From positions 1 to 30,370 of the forward strand of contig JAZRLM010000011.1 in the NCBI GenBank assembly GCA_045646865.1: DNA of 30,370 nt, read 5' to 3'. Below the pieces are notes generated by a model, which saw only the letters and a list, made by a program, of their open reading frames with translations, searched no databases and had not been told where the DNA came from. Both the position numbers and the translations under genes were made by a program. This document shows positions 8,131 to 16,083 of this stretch, in pieces. Source of the DNA: SIG440 sp045646865 (GTDB lineage: Bacteria; Bacillota; Clostridia; Monoglobales; Monoglobaceae). How positions within the stretch are numbered: position 1 is the stretch's first letter; each line of letters opens with the position of its first letter.

Positions 8131-9729
8131 TTATCTTTTTCTTGTGTAGTCAGGCAAAAGTTTAGGTGAAACCGTCTGTGTATCAATACCTGCGTCAGCG
8201 ATTTCTTTTTCAAACTTATTGATATGTTCAAGAGTCAATGCACCAACCTTAACATCCTTCGCCTTGGCTGCAGCATTCTGACCTGCGCTTCTGCCGAATA
8301 CGATGATGTCAAGCAGAGAGTTACCCATAAGTCTGTTTTTGCCGTGAATTCCGCCAACTGCTTCACCTGCAACAAACAGATTTTCAATGTTTGTTGTCAT
8401 ACAGTCTGCAGTAATGTCAAGACCACCATTCTGATAGTGAAGTGTAGGATAAACAAGAATTGGTTCCTTGCGAATATCAATGCCGTATTTTTCGAACATT
8501 CTCCACATAGCAGGAATTCTCTTCATAATTGTGCCTTCGCCACCAATTTTTTCAATCATAGGTGTGTCAAGCCATACGCCCTTGCCGCTGCCTGTGTCAA
8601 CTCCGTTATTTCTTTCGTCACATTCACGAATGATAGAAGCCGCTGCAACATCACGAGTTTCAAGGGGATGCATAAATACTTCGCCGTTTTCGTTTACAAG
8701 CTTTGCACCAAGTGAACGAACCTTTTCGGTAACAAGTGCACCAAAAATCTGTTCAGGATAAGCAACACCTGTTGGATGATACTGAAGTGTTTCAGCATAC
8801 AGAAGCTTTGCGCCTGCACGGTAACCAAGAACAAGACCATCGGCAGTTGCACCGTAATGATTTGATGTCGGGAAACCCTGATAGTGCATACGACCAGCAC
8901 CGCCTGTTGCAATAATAACAGTTTTTGCCTTTGCAACAAGAAGCTCTTTTGTTTCCATATTCATCAGCACCGCACCTGCAGCATTGCCGTTTTCGTCAAG
9001 AATAAGCTCAACTGCCGCAGTAAAGTCAACAACAGGAATGTTGCGGTTTAAAACTTCGTCACGGAGAGTTCTCATAATCTCAGCACCGGAATAGTCCTTT
9101 GCAGCGTGCATTCTCTTTCTTGAAGTACCGCCGCCATGAGTTGTAACCATTGTTCCGTCTGCTTCTTTATCAAATTCAACACCAAGGTTGCTGAGCCACA
9201 AAATAGCCTCGGGAGCATCGCAAACAAGCTTTGACAAAAGCTCTCTCTTTGCAGCAAAATGACCGCCGCCGAAAGCATCAACAAAATGGATTGCAGGTGA
9301 ATCATTAGGCTTATCTGCCGCCTGAATACCGCCTTCTGCCATCATTGTGTTGGCATCGCCCATTCTGAGCTTTGTAACAATCATTACATCGGCACCTGCT
9401 TCGTGAGCTTCAATAGCCGCAGAAGTACCTGCACCGCCACCGCCGATAATCAGAACATCTGTTTCGTAGTCAGGATTTGAAAGGTCAACACTATCTGCTG
9501 TAATGCGGCTGTGTGCCTGCAAAATTTCAGCAAGCTCTGTGGGAACCTTGTCACCCTTGTTGGGACCGATTTTCAGTACATCAAACTGGTCCTGTCTGTA
9601 ATCCGGATGAAAAGCCGCAAGCAAATCTTCCTTCTGCTTTGCAGTCATACGATCCGGCTCTAATGCAATATTTTTTTCTCTTGCTGCTTCAACAGCGGCA
9701 ATTGATTTTTGAAATTTTTCCGAATACAT
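8131..9729 (-). CDS. frdA: Fumarate reductase flavoprotein subunit (soluble, probably non-covalent FAD)
   Basis: This 532-residue subunit should reduce fumarate to succinate. The FAD motif (DVLIIGGGGAG) begins only at residue 91. Catalytic blocks visible are QYHPTG, TEKVRSLGA with the active-site arginine, TLHYQNGGLD, and MGNSLLDIIVFGR. Where membrane-bound FrdA/SdhA have the histidine that links FAD covalently (SHTVAAEGG), this protein has ANTMMAEGG with Asn127, so FAD is probably non-covalent, as in methanogen thiol:fumarate reductase TfrA. The first 88 residues are a charged helical extension not present in typical FrdA. No membrane anchor genes are adjacent, so the enzyme should be cytoplasmic. 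AAGGAGG lies upstream of the ATG, and FrdB ends 13 bases before. Confidence 0.92.
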   Translation of the reverse strand: MYSEKFQKSIAAVEAAREKNIALEPDRMTAKQKEDLLAAFHPDYRQDQFDVLKIGPNKGDKVPTELAEILQAHSRITADSVDLSNPDYETDVLIIGGGGAGTSAAIEAHEAGADVMIVTKLRMGDANTMMAEGGIQAADKPNDSPAIHFVDAFGGGHFAAKRELLSKLVCDAPEAILWLSNLGVEFDKEADGTMVTTHGGGTSRKRMHAAKDYSGAEIMRTLRDEVLNRNIPVVDFTAAVELILDENGNAAGAVLMNMETKELLVAKAKTVIIATGGAGRMHYQGFPTSNHYGATADGLVLGYRAGAKLLYAETLQYHPTGVAYPEQIFGALVTEKVRSLGAKLVNENGEVFMHPLETRDVAAASIIRECDERNNGVDTGSGKGVWLDTPMIEKIGGEGTIMKRIPAMWRMFEKYGIDIRKEPILVYPTLHYQNGGLDITADCMTTNIENLFVAGEAVGGIHGKNRLMGNSLLDIIVFGRSAGQNAAAKAKDVKVGALTLEHINKFEKEIADAGIDTQTVSPKLLPDYTRKR

Positions 9730-9742
9730 ATTCTTTTCCTCC

Positions 9743-10417
9743 TTACTTTTCTATTTCACGGGTATTATAAAGCTCTTTCATTTCTTCAATAGGCTTTTGC
9801 ATAAGAGCTTCGATAAGTTCTTTAAAGTCACCGTTTTCGATTTCCTTAACACGGTCTTCAAGATGGCCGCAACCGGGAGCCAAATATTTACCGTTAATTC
9901 TTCTTGCAAGCATTGCAACCTGGGGATGCGAAATTCCTGCAGGACATCTTGAAGAACATACACCGCACATTACACAGTCAAAGGATTCCTCGGCGCACTT
10001 TTCAAAGTCACCGCGCTGAGCATATGCAATATACTGCATAACATTAAGGCCCTGAGTACAGCTCTTTGTACAAGCATTACAGCCGATACAAGCGTAAATT
10101 TCGGGATAAAGCTGCATCATAACAGACTCGTTTACAGGGATATTTTCAATATCATAGCCTTCCTTAACAAGTGGGAAGCAAGGCAGGGTTGCGATATACA
10201 TATTATCCTCAACCTTGGTCTGGCAAGCAAGACAAGCCTTAAGCTCCTTGTCACCGTTTATGCGGTAGATGGTTGCACAGGCACCGCAAAAACCGTTACG
10301 GCAACCGCAGCCGCGTACCAACTGATAGCCGGCATATTCCATAGCGGTCATAATTGTTAAATTTTCGGGCACTTCATACTTTTTACCGAAAAGATATATA
10401 TTAACTAATTTTTCCAT
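9743..10417 (-). CDS. frdB: Fumarate reductase iron-sulfur subunit (FrdB/TfrB N-terminal type)
   Basis: A 224-residue electron-transfer subunit. An N-terminal plant-type [2Fe-2S] domain uses Cys39, 44, 47 and 62 (CRNGFCGAC then KACLAC). It is followed by a two-cluster ferredoxin domain: Cys110, 113, 116, 120 and Cys148, 151, 154, 158. The second motif (CVMCGVCSSRCP) predicts two [4Fe-4S] clusters rather than the [4Fe-4S] plus [3Fe-4S] of respiratory FrdB. It resembles the first half of methanogen TfrB but lacks that protein's C-terminal CCG (HdrB-like) domain; a separate HdrB is encoded in the same operon. It would deliver electrons to the FrdA FAD. Its donor is probably the FlxA/FlxB/Hdr module encoded immediately upstream, which is inference. 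RBS GGAGAGG is 4-6 bases before the ATG. Confidence 0.9.
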   Translation of the reverse strand: MEKLVNIYLFGKKYEVPENLTIMTAMEYAGYQLVRGCGCRNGFCGACATIYRINGDKELKACLACQTKVEDNMYIATLPCFPLVKEGYDIENIPVNESVMMQLYPEIYACIGCNACTKSCTQGLNVMQYIAYAQRGDFEKCAEESFDCVMCGVCSSRCPAGISHPQVAMLARRINGKYLAPGCGHLEDRVKEIENGDFKELIEALMQKPIEEMKELYNTREIEK

Positions 10418-10429
10418 ATTACCTCTCCT

Positions 10430-11263
10430 TTAATATTCATCCGGAAGCTCATCAAGCTCGTCGCATCTGAATACCGGACCGTCTTTGCACACATACTTTG
10501 CGCCAACATTACATCTGCCGCACTTACCCACACCACACTTCATTCTGAGTTCAAGTGTTGTGTAAATCTGTGTTTTATCAAATCCCATCGCACAAAGTCC
10601 CTCAAGTGTAAACTTAATCATAATGGGAGGGCCGCAGAGTACAGCAGTTTTGTTTGTGTCAAAGCCAAGTTCTTTAACATAGTTGGGAACAAATCCCACG
10701 TGACCGTCCCAACCTTCCTGAGGATTGTCGATTGTTAGATGAACCTTAACACCTGCATCATTGGACCATTCGTCAATGATTTCCTTATAGTCAAGCAAAT
10801 CATCCTTGCTTCTTGAACCGTAAACAATATCAATCTCGCCGTAGCGGTCGCGGTAATGTCTGCAGTAATTGATAACCGAGCGAAGTGGTGCAAGACCAAC
10901 ACCGCCTGCAATAAACAGAAGGTTTTTGCCTGCAAACACATCATCAACGGGGAATGGGTTTCCGTATGGGCCACGAATTGTTATCTGCTGACCAACCTCT
11001 GCCTGATGCAGCCAATCGGTTACACAACCGCATTTTTTAATGGAAAATTCCATATATTCTTCGTTTGTAGGTGAAGATGTAATTGAGAACATTGCCTCGC
11101 CAACACCGGGAACTGAAAGCATAGCGCACTGCCCGGGGCGGTGGTCGAAGGCTTTTTTGCCGTCGGGAGTTACAACTCTGAAGGTTTTAATATCAGGTGT
11201 GTCAATACGGACATCGGTTATAACACCGATTTGGGGAATTAAAGTTTCTTCTCTGTTACTCAC
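10430..11263 (-). CDS. flxA: FlxA-like FAD/NAD(P)H oxidoreductase subunit
   Basis: The 277-residue protein belongs to the PyrK/AsrB/hydrogenase-gamma family of ferredoxin-NAD(P) reductase-like modules. The FAD site is at RPGQ (42-45) and FSITSSP (59-65). The nucleotide-binding loop is IAGGVGLAP (118-126), and CGPP (210-213) ends the NAD(P) domain. A C-terminal [2Fe-2S] site uses Cys243, 248, 251 and 259. In FlxABCD-HdrABC complexes, described in Desulfovibrio, this subunit oxidises NADH. The GTG at 11263 is chosen because GGAGG lies 8 bases upstream; a TTG at 11278 overlaps that site. Eight bases overlap the FlxB gene. NADH versus NADPH cannot be settled by eye. Confidence 0.88.
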   Translation of the reverse strand: MSNREETLIPQIGVITDVRIDTPDIKTFRVVTPDGKKAFDHRPGQCAMLSVPGVGEAMFSITSSPTNEEYMEFSIKKCGCVTDWLHQAEVGQQITIRGPYGNPFPVDDVFAGKNLLFIAGGVGLAPLRSVINYCRHYRDRYGEIDIVYGSRSKDDLLDYKEIIDEWSNDAGVKVHLTIDNPQEGWDGHVGFVPNYVKELGFDTNKTAVLCGPPIMIKFTLEGLCAMGFDKTQIYTTLELRMKCGVGKCGRCNVGAKYVCKDGPVFRCDELDELPDEY

Positions 11264-12284
11264 TAGCCTTCCCTCCAATCTTTTTCATTACTTTAACAAT
11301 ATTCATAGAAATAGGACACTTTGCAAGGCATCTTCCGCAACCTACGCAACTGAATAATCCCTCATTGTTTTCAGGATAGTAAACCAGCTTGTGCATAAAT
11401 CTCTGACGAAAGCGTTCCTTTTGAGTAAGTCTGTTGTTTCCGTGAGCCATTTTGGTAAACTCGGAATACATACATGAATCCCAGCATCTGAATCTTATAA
11501 CACCATTGCCTGTGTTGAAATCTTTAATGTCATAACACTGGCAAGTTGGGCACACAAAGGTACAGGTTCCGCAACCAAGACAGCTCTGTGACAATTCATC
11601 CCATGCGGGATTGTTGAAAAATTCATCCGTCTTTCCGCCACCAAACGCATCTGTTGTAAGGTCTTTAAGCGGAAGCTTGTTCATAATTGCAGAAATCTTT
11701 TCCTTCTGTTCGTTTACTGCAGTTTCGTCACATTCTTCTGTAATACCTGCAAGCCTTTCAAGGAGAGCCTCACCCTTTTCGTTATTTGCCTTAAAGAAGA
11801 TTTCTCTATCTGTTTTCCATGTTGAAATGTCACCTGCAGGCTCTTCAGGTGAAATACCGAAGGTCTTGCAGAAACAAGTTTCAGCAGGTCTGGAACACGC
11901 AGTTGACACGATAATACCTTTTTCGCGTCTTGATGCATAGTAGCTGTCAACCGGCTCTGTCAGGAATACTCTGTCTAAAATTTCAAAACTCTTTACATCG
12001 CAGGCACGAACACCGAAAATAACAAAATCTTCTGTTTCGCATCTTGTGTCAATGACCTCAATGTTTTTACCCTCTGTTTTGAATTCCATCAAGTTTTCCA
12101 TCTGAGGGAAAAAGAAATCCTTAGGGCTTCTTACAGTATTCAAAGCATCACTCCACAAAATGCCGTCTTCCCACTGTTTGTATATGGCACTTCCGTTTTT
12201 ATCGTCGATAGGTAAATAAAGTTTTGCAGATTTTGCGATTTCTTCAAAAACGGCATTTATTTTATCAAGAGAACATTTACGCAT
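11256..12284 (-). CDS. flxB: FlxB-like 4Fe-4S electron-transfer subunit (AsrA/HydB-type)
   Basis: A 342-residue protein of the AsrA/sulfhydrogenase-beta type. An N-terminal domain of about 220 residues contains GVRACDVKSF and a CX6CXC cluster (Cys130, 137, 139). It is followed by a dicluster ferredoxin domain with Cys235, 238, 241, 245 and Cys313, 316, 319, 323, and extra cysteines in between (CPTCQC, CWDSC). It passes electrons between the FAD/NADH subunit FlxA and the Hdr side. The ATG at 12284 is preferred to an upstream GTG because GGAGG is 7 bases before it. It overlaps the end of FlxC by 8 bases, a sign of translational coupling. Confidence 0.85.
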   Translation of the reverse strand: MRKCSLDKINAVFEEIAKSAKLYLPIDDKNGSAIYKQWEDGILWSDALNTVRSPKDFFFPQMENLMEFKTEGKNIEVIDTRCETEDFVIFGVRACDVKSFEILDRVFLTEPVDSYYASRREKGIIVSTACSRPAETCFCKTFGISPEEPAGDISTWKTDREIFFKANNEKGEALLERLAGITEECDETAVNEQKEKISAIMNKLPLKDLTTDAFGGGKTDEFFNNPAWDELSQSCLGCGTCTFVCPTCQCYDIKDFNTGNGVIRFRCWDSCMYSEFTKMAHGNNRLTQKERFRQRFMHKLVYYPENNEGLFSCVGCGRCLAKCPISMNIVKVMKKIGGKASE

Positions 12285-13275
12285 CAATATCCCTCCTATC
12301 AAAAACTTCACCCGGCTCTAAATCTTCAGTAGTGTAGTCCACAAGGGGAGCACGCGAACCAACCTCGGCTCCTGCCTGATACTCGCCGTAGAATTCATTT
12401 ATATCCTTGATGAACTTGCGGTTTAAAAGATGAAGTGGAATATTCTGCGGACAAACTCTTGAACATTCGCCGCAGTCGGTACAACGACCTGCAACATGGT
12501 ATGCTCTTATAATATGAAACATCTTTTCTTCAAAGCTGTTAGCAGGTGCTTTATTTTCAACACCGGATGCAGGATTATCAAACACGCACTTTTCACAGGT
12601 GCACGCAGGACAAGCATCTCGGCAGGCATTACAACGGATACAACGTGAAAGCTCGTTCTGCCAGAAGGCAAATCTTTCATCAGGAGTCATAGCCTCTAGC
12701 TTTGCAACCTCGTCAAATCTGGCTGAATCAATAACTTCGCCTTCGTCGCCCATAAGCTCGTCATATGCAACGTGCTTTTTGCTCTTGCAGTTTATACAGC
12801 GTTCTAAAAGAACATCCTTTGCATAAACTGTAATTGGCTTATCCTCATAAATAGTTGTAACAAGAATATTTTCGCCCTCTTCGTTAATTTCGCTTATACC
12901 CTCGCCTGTTATAGATTTAAGTTTTGCAACATCCACCATACCTTCGCAGGGAATACCAACGGCATAAACCTTTTCACGGTCAAAACGGTGTTCGGTTAAA
13001 AGCTGATTAAAGCTGTAAGTATCGCAGGGCTTTAAGAAAACAAGGATTTTACCTTCGAATCTGTCGGTTTTAGTAACAAGATATTTTGAGAAGTTAACTC
13101 CGCAAAAATCATTCCATACAAAGTTTTCTTTCAAATCATCTGCTGTATTGAACATCTTTGGGGTTACATCATAACCGAATTCACCCTCGCTCCATCCAAG
13201 AACAGCGCTAACCGTACCTTCTGCAAGCAGAGAAACTGCTTTATCTATCAACTGATTTTGTGTTATTTTTTGCAT
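12277..13275 (-). CDS. flxC: FlxC-like 4Fe-4S electron-transfer subunit
   Basis: This 332-residue protein is a distant paralogue of its downstream neighbour FlxB. It shares the LKPCDTYSF/ACDVKSF block in the N-terminal domain and a cysteine-rich ferredoxin region. Cluster ligands include Cys160 and Cys163, then Cys212, 215, 218, 222 with three more in CPACTCEKC, and Cys265, 268, 271, 275. The two related Fe-S subunits in a row are the hallmark of the FlxABCD arrangement and distinguish it from an HdrABC-MvhADG hydrogenase complex. It starts inside the last codons of FlxD (13-base overlap), with GGAGG 7 bases before the ATG. Confidence 0.83.
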   Translation of the reverse strand: MQKITQNQLIDKAVSLLAEGTVSAVLGWSEGEFGYDVTPKMFNTADDLKENFVWNDFCGVNFSKYLVTKTDRFEGKILVFLKPCDTYSFNQLLTEHRFDREKVYAVGIPCEGMVDVAKLKSITGEGISEINEEGENILVTTIYEDKPITVYAKDVLLERCINCKSKKHVAYDELMGDEGEVIDSARFDEVAKLEAMTPDERFAFWQNELSRCIRCNACRDACPACTCEKCVFDNPASGVENKAPANSFEEKMFHIIRAYHVAGRCTDCGECSRVCPQNIPLHLLNRKFIKDINEFYGEYQAGAEVGSRAPLVDYTTEDLEPGEVFDRRDIDA

Positions 13276-13697
13276 CGCAGATCCTCCAATCTCTTGTTTT
13301 CGCCAAGTGCTGTTACTTTTTCAACAAAGTCATTCATCGTAGCGGCAAACTTTGCACCTTCTGCCGCAGAAACCCATTCTACACGGGTACGTTCTTTTTC
13401 GATACCTAAGAAATCAAGCATCGAAAAGAGTGCCGCCATTCTGCGTCGTGTATAGTAGTTACCTGATGTATAATGGCAGTCACCGGGGTGGCAACCGCAG
13501 ATGATAACGCCGTCTGCACCTCTCTGGAATGCACGGAGCACAAACATAGGGTTAACACGGCAGGAGCATGGAACTCTAATAATCTTTACATCTGCCGGAT
13601 AGTTAAGACGATTATTACCTGCAAGGTCTGCGCCGGCATAAGAACACCAGTTACAGCAAAAAGCAACGATTAAAGGTTTATGTTCATTTACTTGCAT
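13263..13697 (-). CDS. flxD: FlxD/MvhD-like [2Fe-2S] linker subunit
   Basis: A 144-residue MvhD/FlxD-family protein that docks on HdrA and passes electrons from an oxidising partner to its FAD. Family cysteines are visible in FCCNWCSY (14, 15, 18), VPCSC (44, 46) and CGCHPGDCHY (67, 69, 74). Where many relatives have C-S/T-G-R, this one has C-S-C-R, an extra cysteine beside a presumed cluster ligand. The ATG at 13697 is chosen because GGAGGTGG precedes it by 7 bases; the longer upstream frame overlaps HdrA and lacks similarity. It overlaps the HdrA stop by 10 bases. A hydrogenase or formate dehydrogenase partner is absent here, so the FlxABC genes are the natural donor. Confidence 0.9.
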   Translation of the reverse strand: MQVNEHKPLIVAFCCNWCSYAGADLAGNNRLNYPADVKIIRVPCSCRVNPMFVLRAFQRGADGVIICGCHPGDCHYTSGNYYTRRRMAALFSMLDFLGIEKERTRVEWVSAAEGAKFAATMNDFVEKVTALGENKRLEDLRCKK

Positions 13698-15682
13698 ATT
13701 GCGTCCACCTCCGCCATAATTTGATTGCTTGCAAATCCGTTTAAGTCCATAGCACCTGACGGACAAGCCACCGTACAAGCACCGCAACCCTGACAAACTG
13801 CAGGATTAACAACCGCAACCCGTCTGATCTTGGTTGTTCTGTCGGGCATACGGAATTCTTTATCTTCATAAGTGATAGCACCATAAGGACAAACCCGCTC
13901 ACATGAAGAACATCCGTTACACATAAGCTCGTTTGAATGAGCAACGCAGGGGTTACCTGTCAGCTTATCCTTAGCTAGAAGGCCGATAACCTTTGATGCC
14001 GCAGCACCAGCCTGAGAAACTGTTTCCGGAATGTCCTTCGGTCCCTGACAAGCACCTGACAGAAATACACCTGCTGTCGGGCTTTCAACAGGACGGAGCT
14101 TTGGATGAGCTTCTGTAAAGAAGTCGTTTGTGTCCATACTTGCTGTAAGCATTGTTGCAAGAGGTCTTGCTGACTTATCAGGCTCAATTGCCGCAGCAAG
14201 AACTACAAGGTCTGCATCTATATGAAGCTGTTTGTTATCAATAAGGTCTGATGCCTGAACTTTAAGCTTGTCGCCCTCGGGAGTAACCTTACCAACCATA
14301 CCTTTGACATACTTCACGCCATATTCCTCAACGGCGCGGCGATAAAATTCGTCAAAGTTCTTACCGGGAGTTCTTACATCTATATAGAATACATAAACCT
14401 CGGTATCGGGGTATTTATCTCTTACAAGCATTGCATGCTTTGCTGTGTACATACAACAAATCTTTGAGCAATACTCCTTGCCCTTTTCTGCACAGGCATC
14501 ACATCTTGAGCCAACGCACTGAACAAATACGATAGTCTTGGGCGACTTGCCGTCAGACGGTCTTTCTAAATGACCTGCTGTGGGTCCTGCCGCATTTGTA
14601 AGACGTTCGAATTCAAGTGATGTAATAACATCCTTTGACTGGTTGTAGGCAAACTCGTCAAACTTATCCATACTGATTGGATTAAAGCCTGTTGCAACAA
14701 CGATTGCACCGTATTTTTCATTGATATATTCATCCTTTTGAGTATAATCAATAGCACCAGCCGCACAAACCTTGGAACAAACACCGCACTTGCCGTTTTT
14801 AAGCATATTACAAGCATTTGGATCAATTGTTGCAACCTTGGGTACTGCCTGAGCAAAAGGAATATATATCGCACTGCGGTTGTCCATTCCCAGATTGAAC
14901 TCGTTGGGAACCTTCTTCATAGGGCACTTTTCAACACAAGCACCGCAACCTGTACATATATCTTCTTTTACATATCTTGCATTTTTCTTGATAGTAACAT
15001 CAAAGTTACCTACAAAACCCTTGATTTCTGACACTTCGCTGTATGAGAAAATACGGATATTTTCGTTCTGTGCAACATCCACCATCTTGGGTGTTAAAAT
15101 ACAAGCCGCACAGTCAAGTGTGGGGAATGTTTTGTCAAGCTGCGCCATTTTTCCACCGATTGTCGGTTTTTTCTCAACAATGTCAACAGGAAAACCTGCA
15201 TCAGCAATATCAAGTGCTGTCTGAATACCTGCGATACCGCCGCCAATAACAAGGGCTCTTTTGGTAACAGGTGATTCACCGGGCGTAAGAGGAGTGTTAA
15301 GGTTAACCTTTGCAACAGCCGCCTTACCTAAAATAATCGCTTTTTCTGTTCCTGTGGGGATATCCTTATGCACCCATGAACACTGTTCTCTGATATTTGC
15401 AATTTCAACCATATACGGATTGAGGCCTGCGGCAGCCGCAGTTTTTCTGAAGGTTGCCTCGTGCATACGGGGTGAGCAAGAGCAAACAACAATTCCGGTG
15501 AGATTATGCTCTTTAACCGCATCCTTAATCATATCCTGTCCTGCCTGAGAACACATATATTGATAATTGGTGGAAAAGACGACACCGGGTTCGTTTTTCA
15601 AGGCTTCAGATACTGCCTGAACATCAACAGTACCTGCAATATTACTGCCACACCAACATACAAAAACACCAACTCTTTGCAT
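13688..15682 (-). CDS. hdrA: Heterodisulfide reductase-like subunit A (HdrA), FAD and Fe-S
   Basis: A 664-residue HdrA, the flavin subunit at which electron bifurcation occurs in HdrABC complexes. Domain order is: an N-terminal HdrA domain with cysteines in CWCG and CSCSPRMHE (1-130); an FAD domain with IGGGIAG (146-152), split by the HdrA-specific CAACILTP (Cys191, 194); an inserted ferredoxin domain with Cys243, 246, 249, 253 and Cys291, 299, 302, 306; and a C-terminal two-cluster ferredoxin (CNGCSSCERVCP and CQGCGACTVACP). All elements of a full-length HdrA are present and no UGA/selenocysteine position is seen. Surrounding subunits HdrB, HdrC and FlxD match a complete core complex. RBS GGAGG is 9 bases before the ATG. 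Confidence 0.95.
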   Translation of the reverse strand: MQRVGVFVCWCGSNIAGTVDVQAVSEALKNEPGVVFSTNYQYMCSQAGQDMIKDAVKEHNLTGIVVCSCSPRMHEATFRKTAAAAGLNPYMVEIANIREQCSWVHKDIPTGTEKAIILGKAAVAKVNLNTPLTPGESPVTKRALVIGGGIAGIQTALDIADAGFPVDIVEKKPTIGGKMAQLDKTFPTLDCAACILTPKMVDVAQNENIRIFSYSEVSEIKGFVGNFDVTIKKNARYVKEDICTGCGACVEKCPMKKVPNEFNLGMDNRSAIYIPFAQAVPKVATIDPNACNMLKNGKCGVCSKVCAAGAIDYTQKDEYINEKYGAIVVATGFNPISMDKFDEFAYNQSKDVITSLEFERLTNAAGPTAGHLERPSDGKSPKTIVFVQCVGSRCDACAEKGKEYCSKICCMYTAKHAMLVRDKYPDTEVYVFYIDVRTPGKNFDEFYRRAVEEYGVKYVKGMVGKVTPEGDKLKVQASDLIDNKQLHIDADLVVLAAAIEPDKSARPLATMLTASMDTNDFFTEAHPKLRPVESPTAGVFLSGACQGPKDIPETVSQAGAAASKVIGLLAKDKLTGNPCVAHSNELMCNGCSSCERVCPYGAITYEDKEFRMPDRTTKIRRVAVVNPAVCQGCGACTVACPSGAMDLNGFASNQIMAEVDAICK

Positions 15683-15696
15683 TTGTCTTCTCCTCC

Positions 15697-16083
15697 TTAC
15701 TTACTGTATTTTCTGAATGCGCTGACTAAAAGTTGCTGCGGAACATCTTCATCAAGAAGAGCCGGAACATCATTTGCAGTCATTCTGTTTTCACCTTGTT
15801 TTCTGATCGCAGAAAGCCGAACAGCTTCAACCAGTTTTGCAGGCTCTACACCTCTTGGGCATCTGTCGATACAAGCAAAACAAGACAAACATTTGTATAA
15901 TGATTCTGATTTCAAAAGCGGTTCTATGTCTCCGCTCTCAACCATACTTACAAACTGATGTGGATGATACTCCATTTCATCATAAGCGGGACAGGTTGCA
16001 GAGCATTTGCCGCATTTCATACATTTTTTGGGGTTTACTCCGCTTTGACGGATTAATTCCTCCCGAAGATACTTATTTTCCAT
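15697..16083 (-). CDS. hdrC: Heterodisulfide reductase-like subunit C (HdrC)
   Basis: A 128-residue dicluster ferredoxin subunit with Cys21, 24, 27, 31 and Cys65, 68, 71, 75, each followed by Pro as expected for two [4Fe-4S] clusters. It has no membrane segment, so this is the soluble HdrC, not HdrE/DsrM-like. Its role is to pass electrons from HdrA to HdrB. The gene starts within the last codons of HdrB (11-base overlap) with GGAGG 6 bases before the ATG, so the two subunits are translationally coupled. Confidence 0.93.
   Translation of the reverse strand: MENKYLREELIRQSGVNPKKCMKCGKCSATCPAYDEMEYHPHQFVSMVESGDIEPLLKSESLYKCLSCFACIDRCPRGVEPAKLVEAVRLSAIRKQGENRMTANDVPALLDEDVPQQLLVSAFRKYSK

Noticed and set aside
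8112..8231. Longer N-terminus for the AspT-like transporter (40 more residues)
   Set aside because: The extension overlaps the end of frdA by 101 bases, is basic and unlike a transporter N-terminus, while the ATG at 8111 has a well-placed GAAGAGG.
8224..8761. Two plus-strand open frames opposite the fumarate reductase flavoprotein gene
   Set aside because: They overlap each other in different frames and lie antisense to a well-supported gene with all its catalytic blocks, so they are reading-frame shadows.
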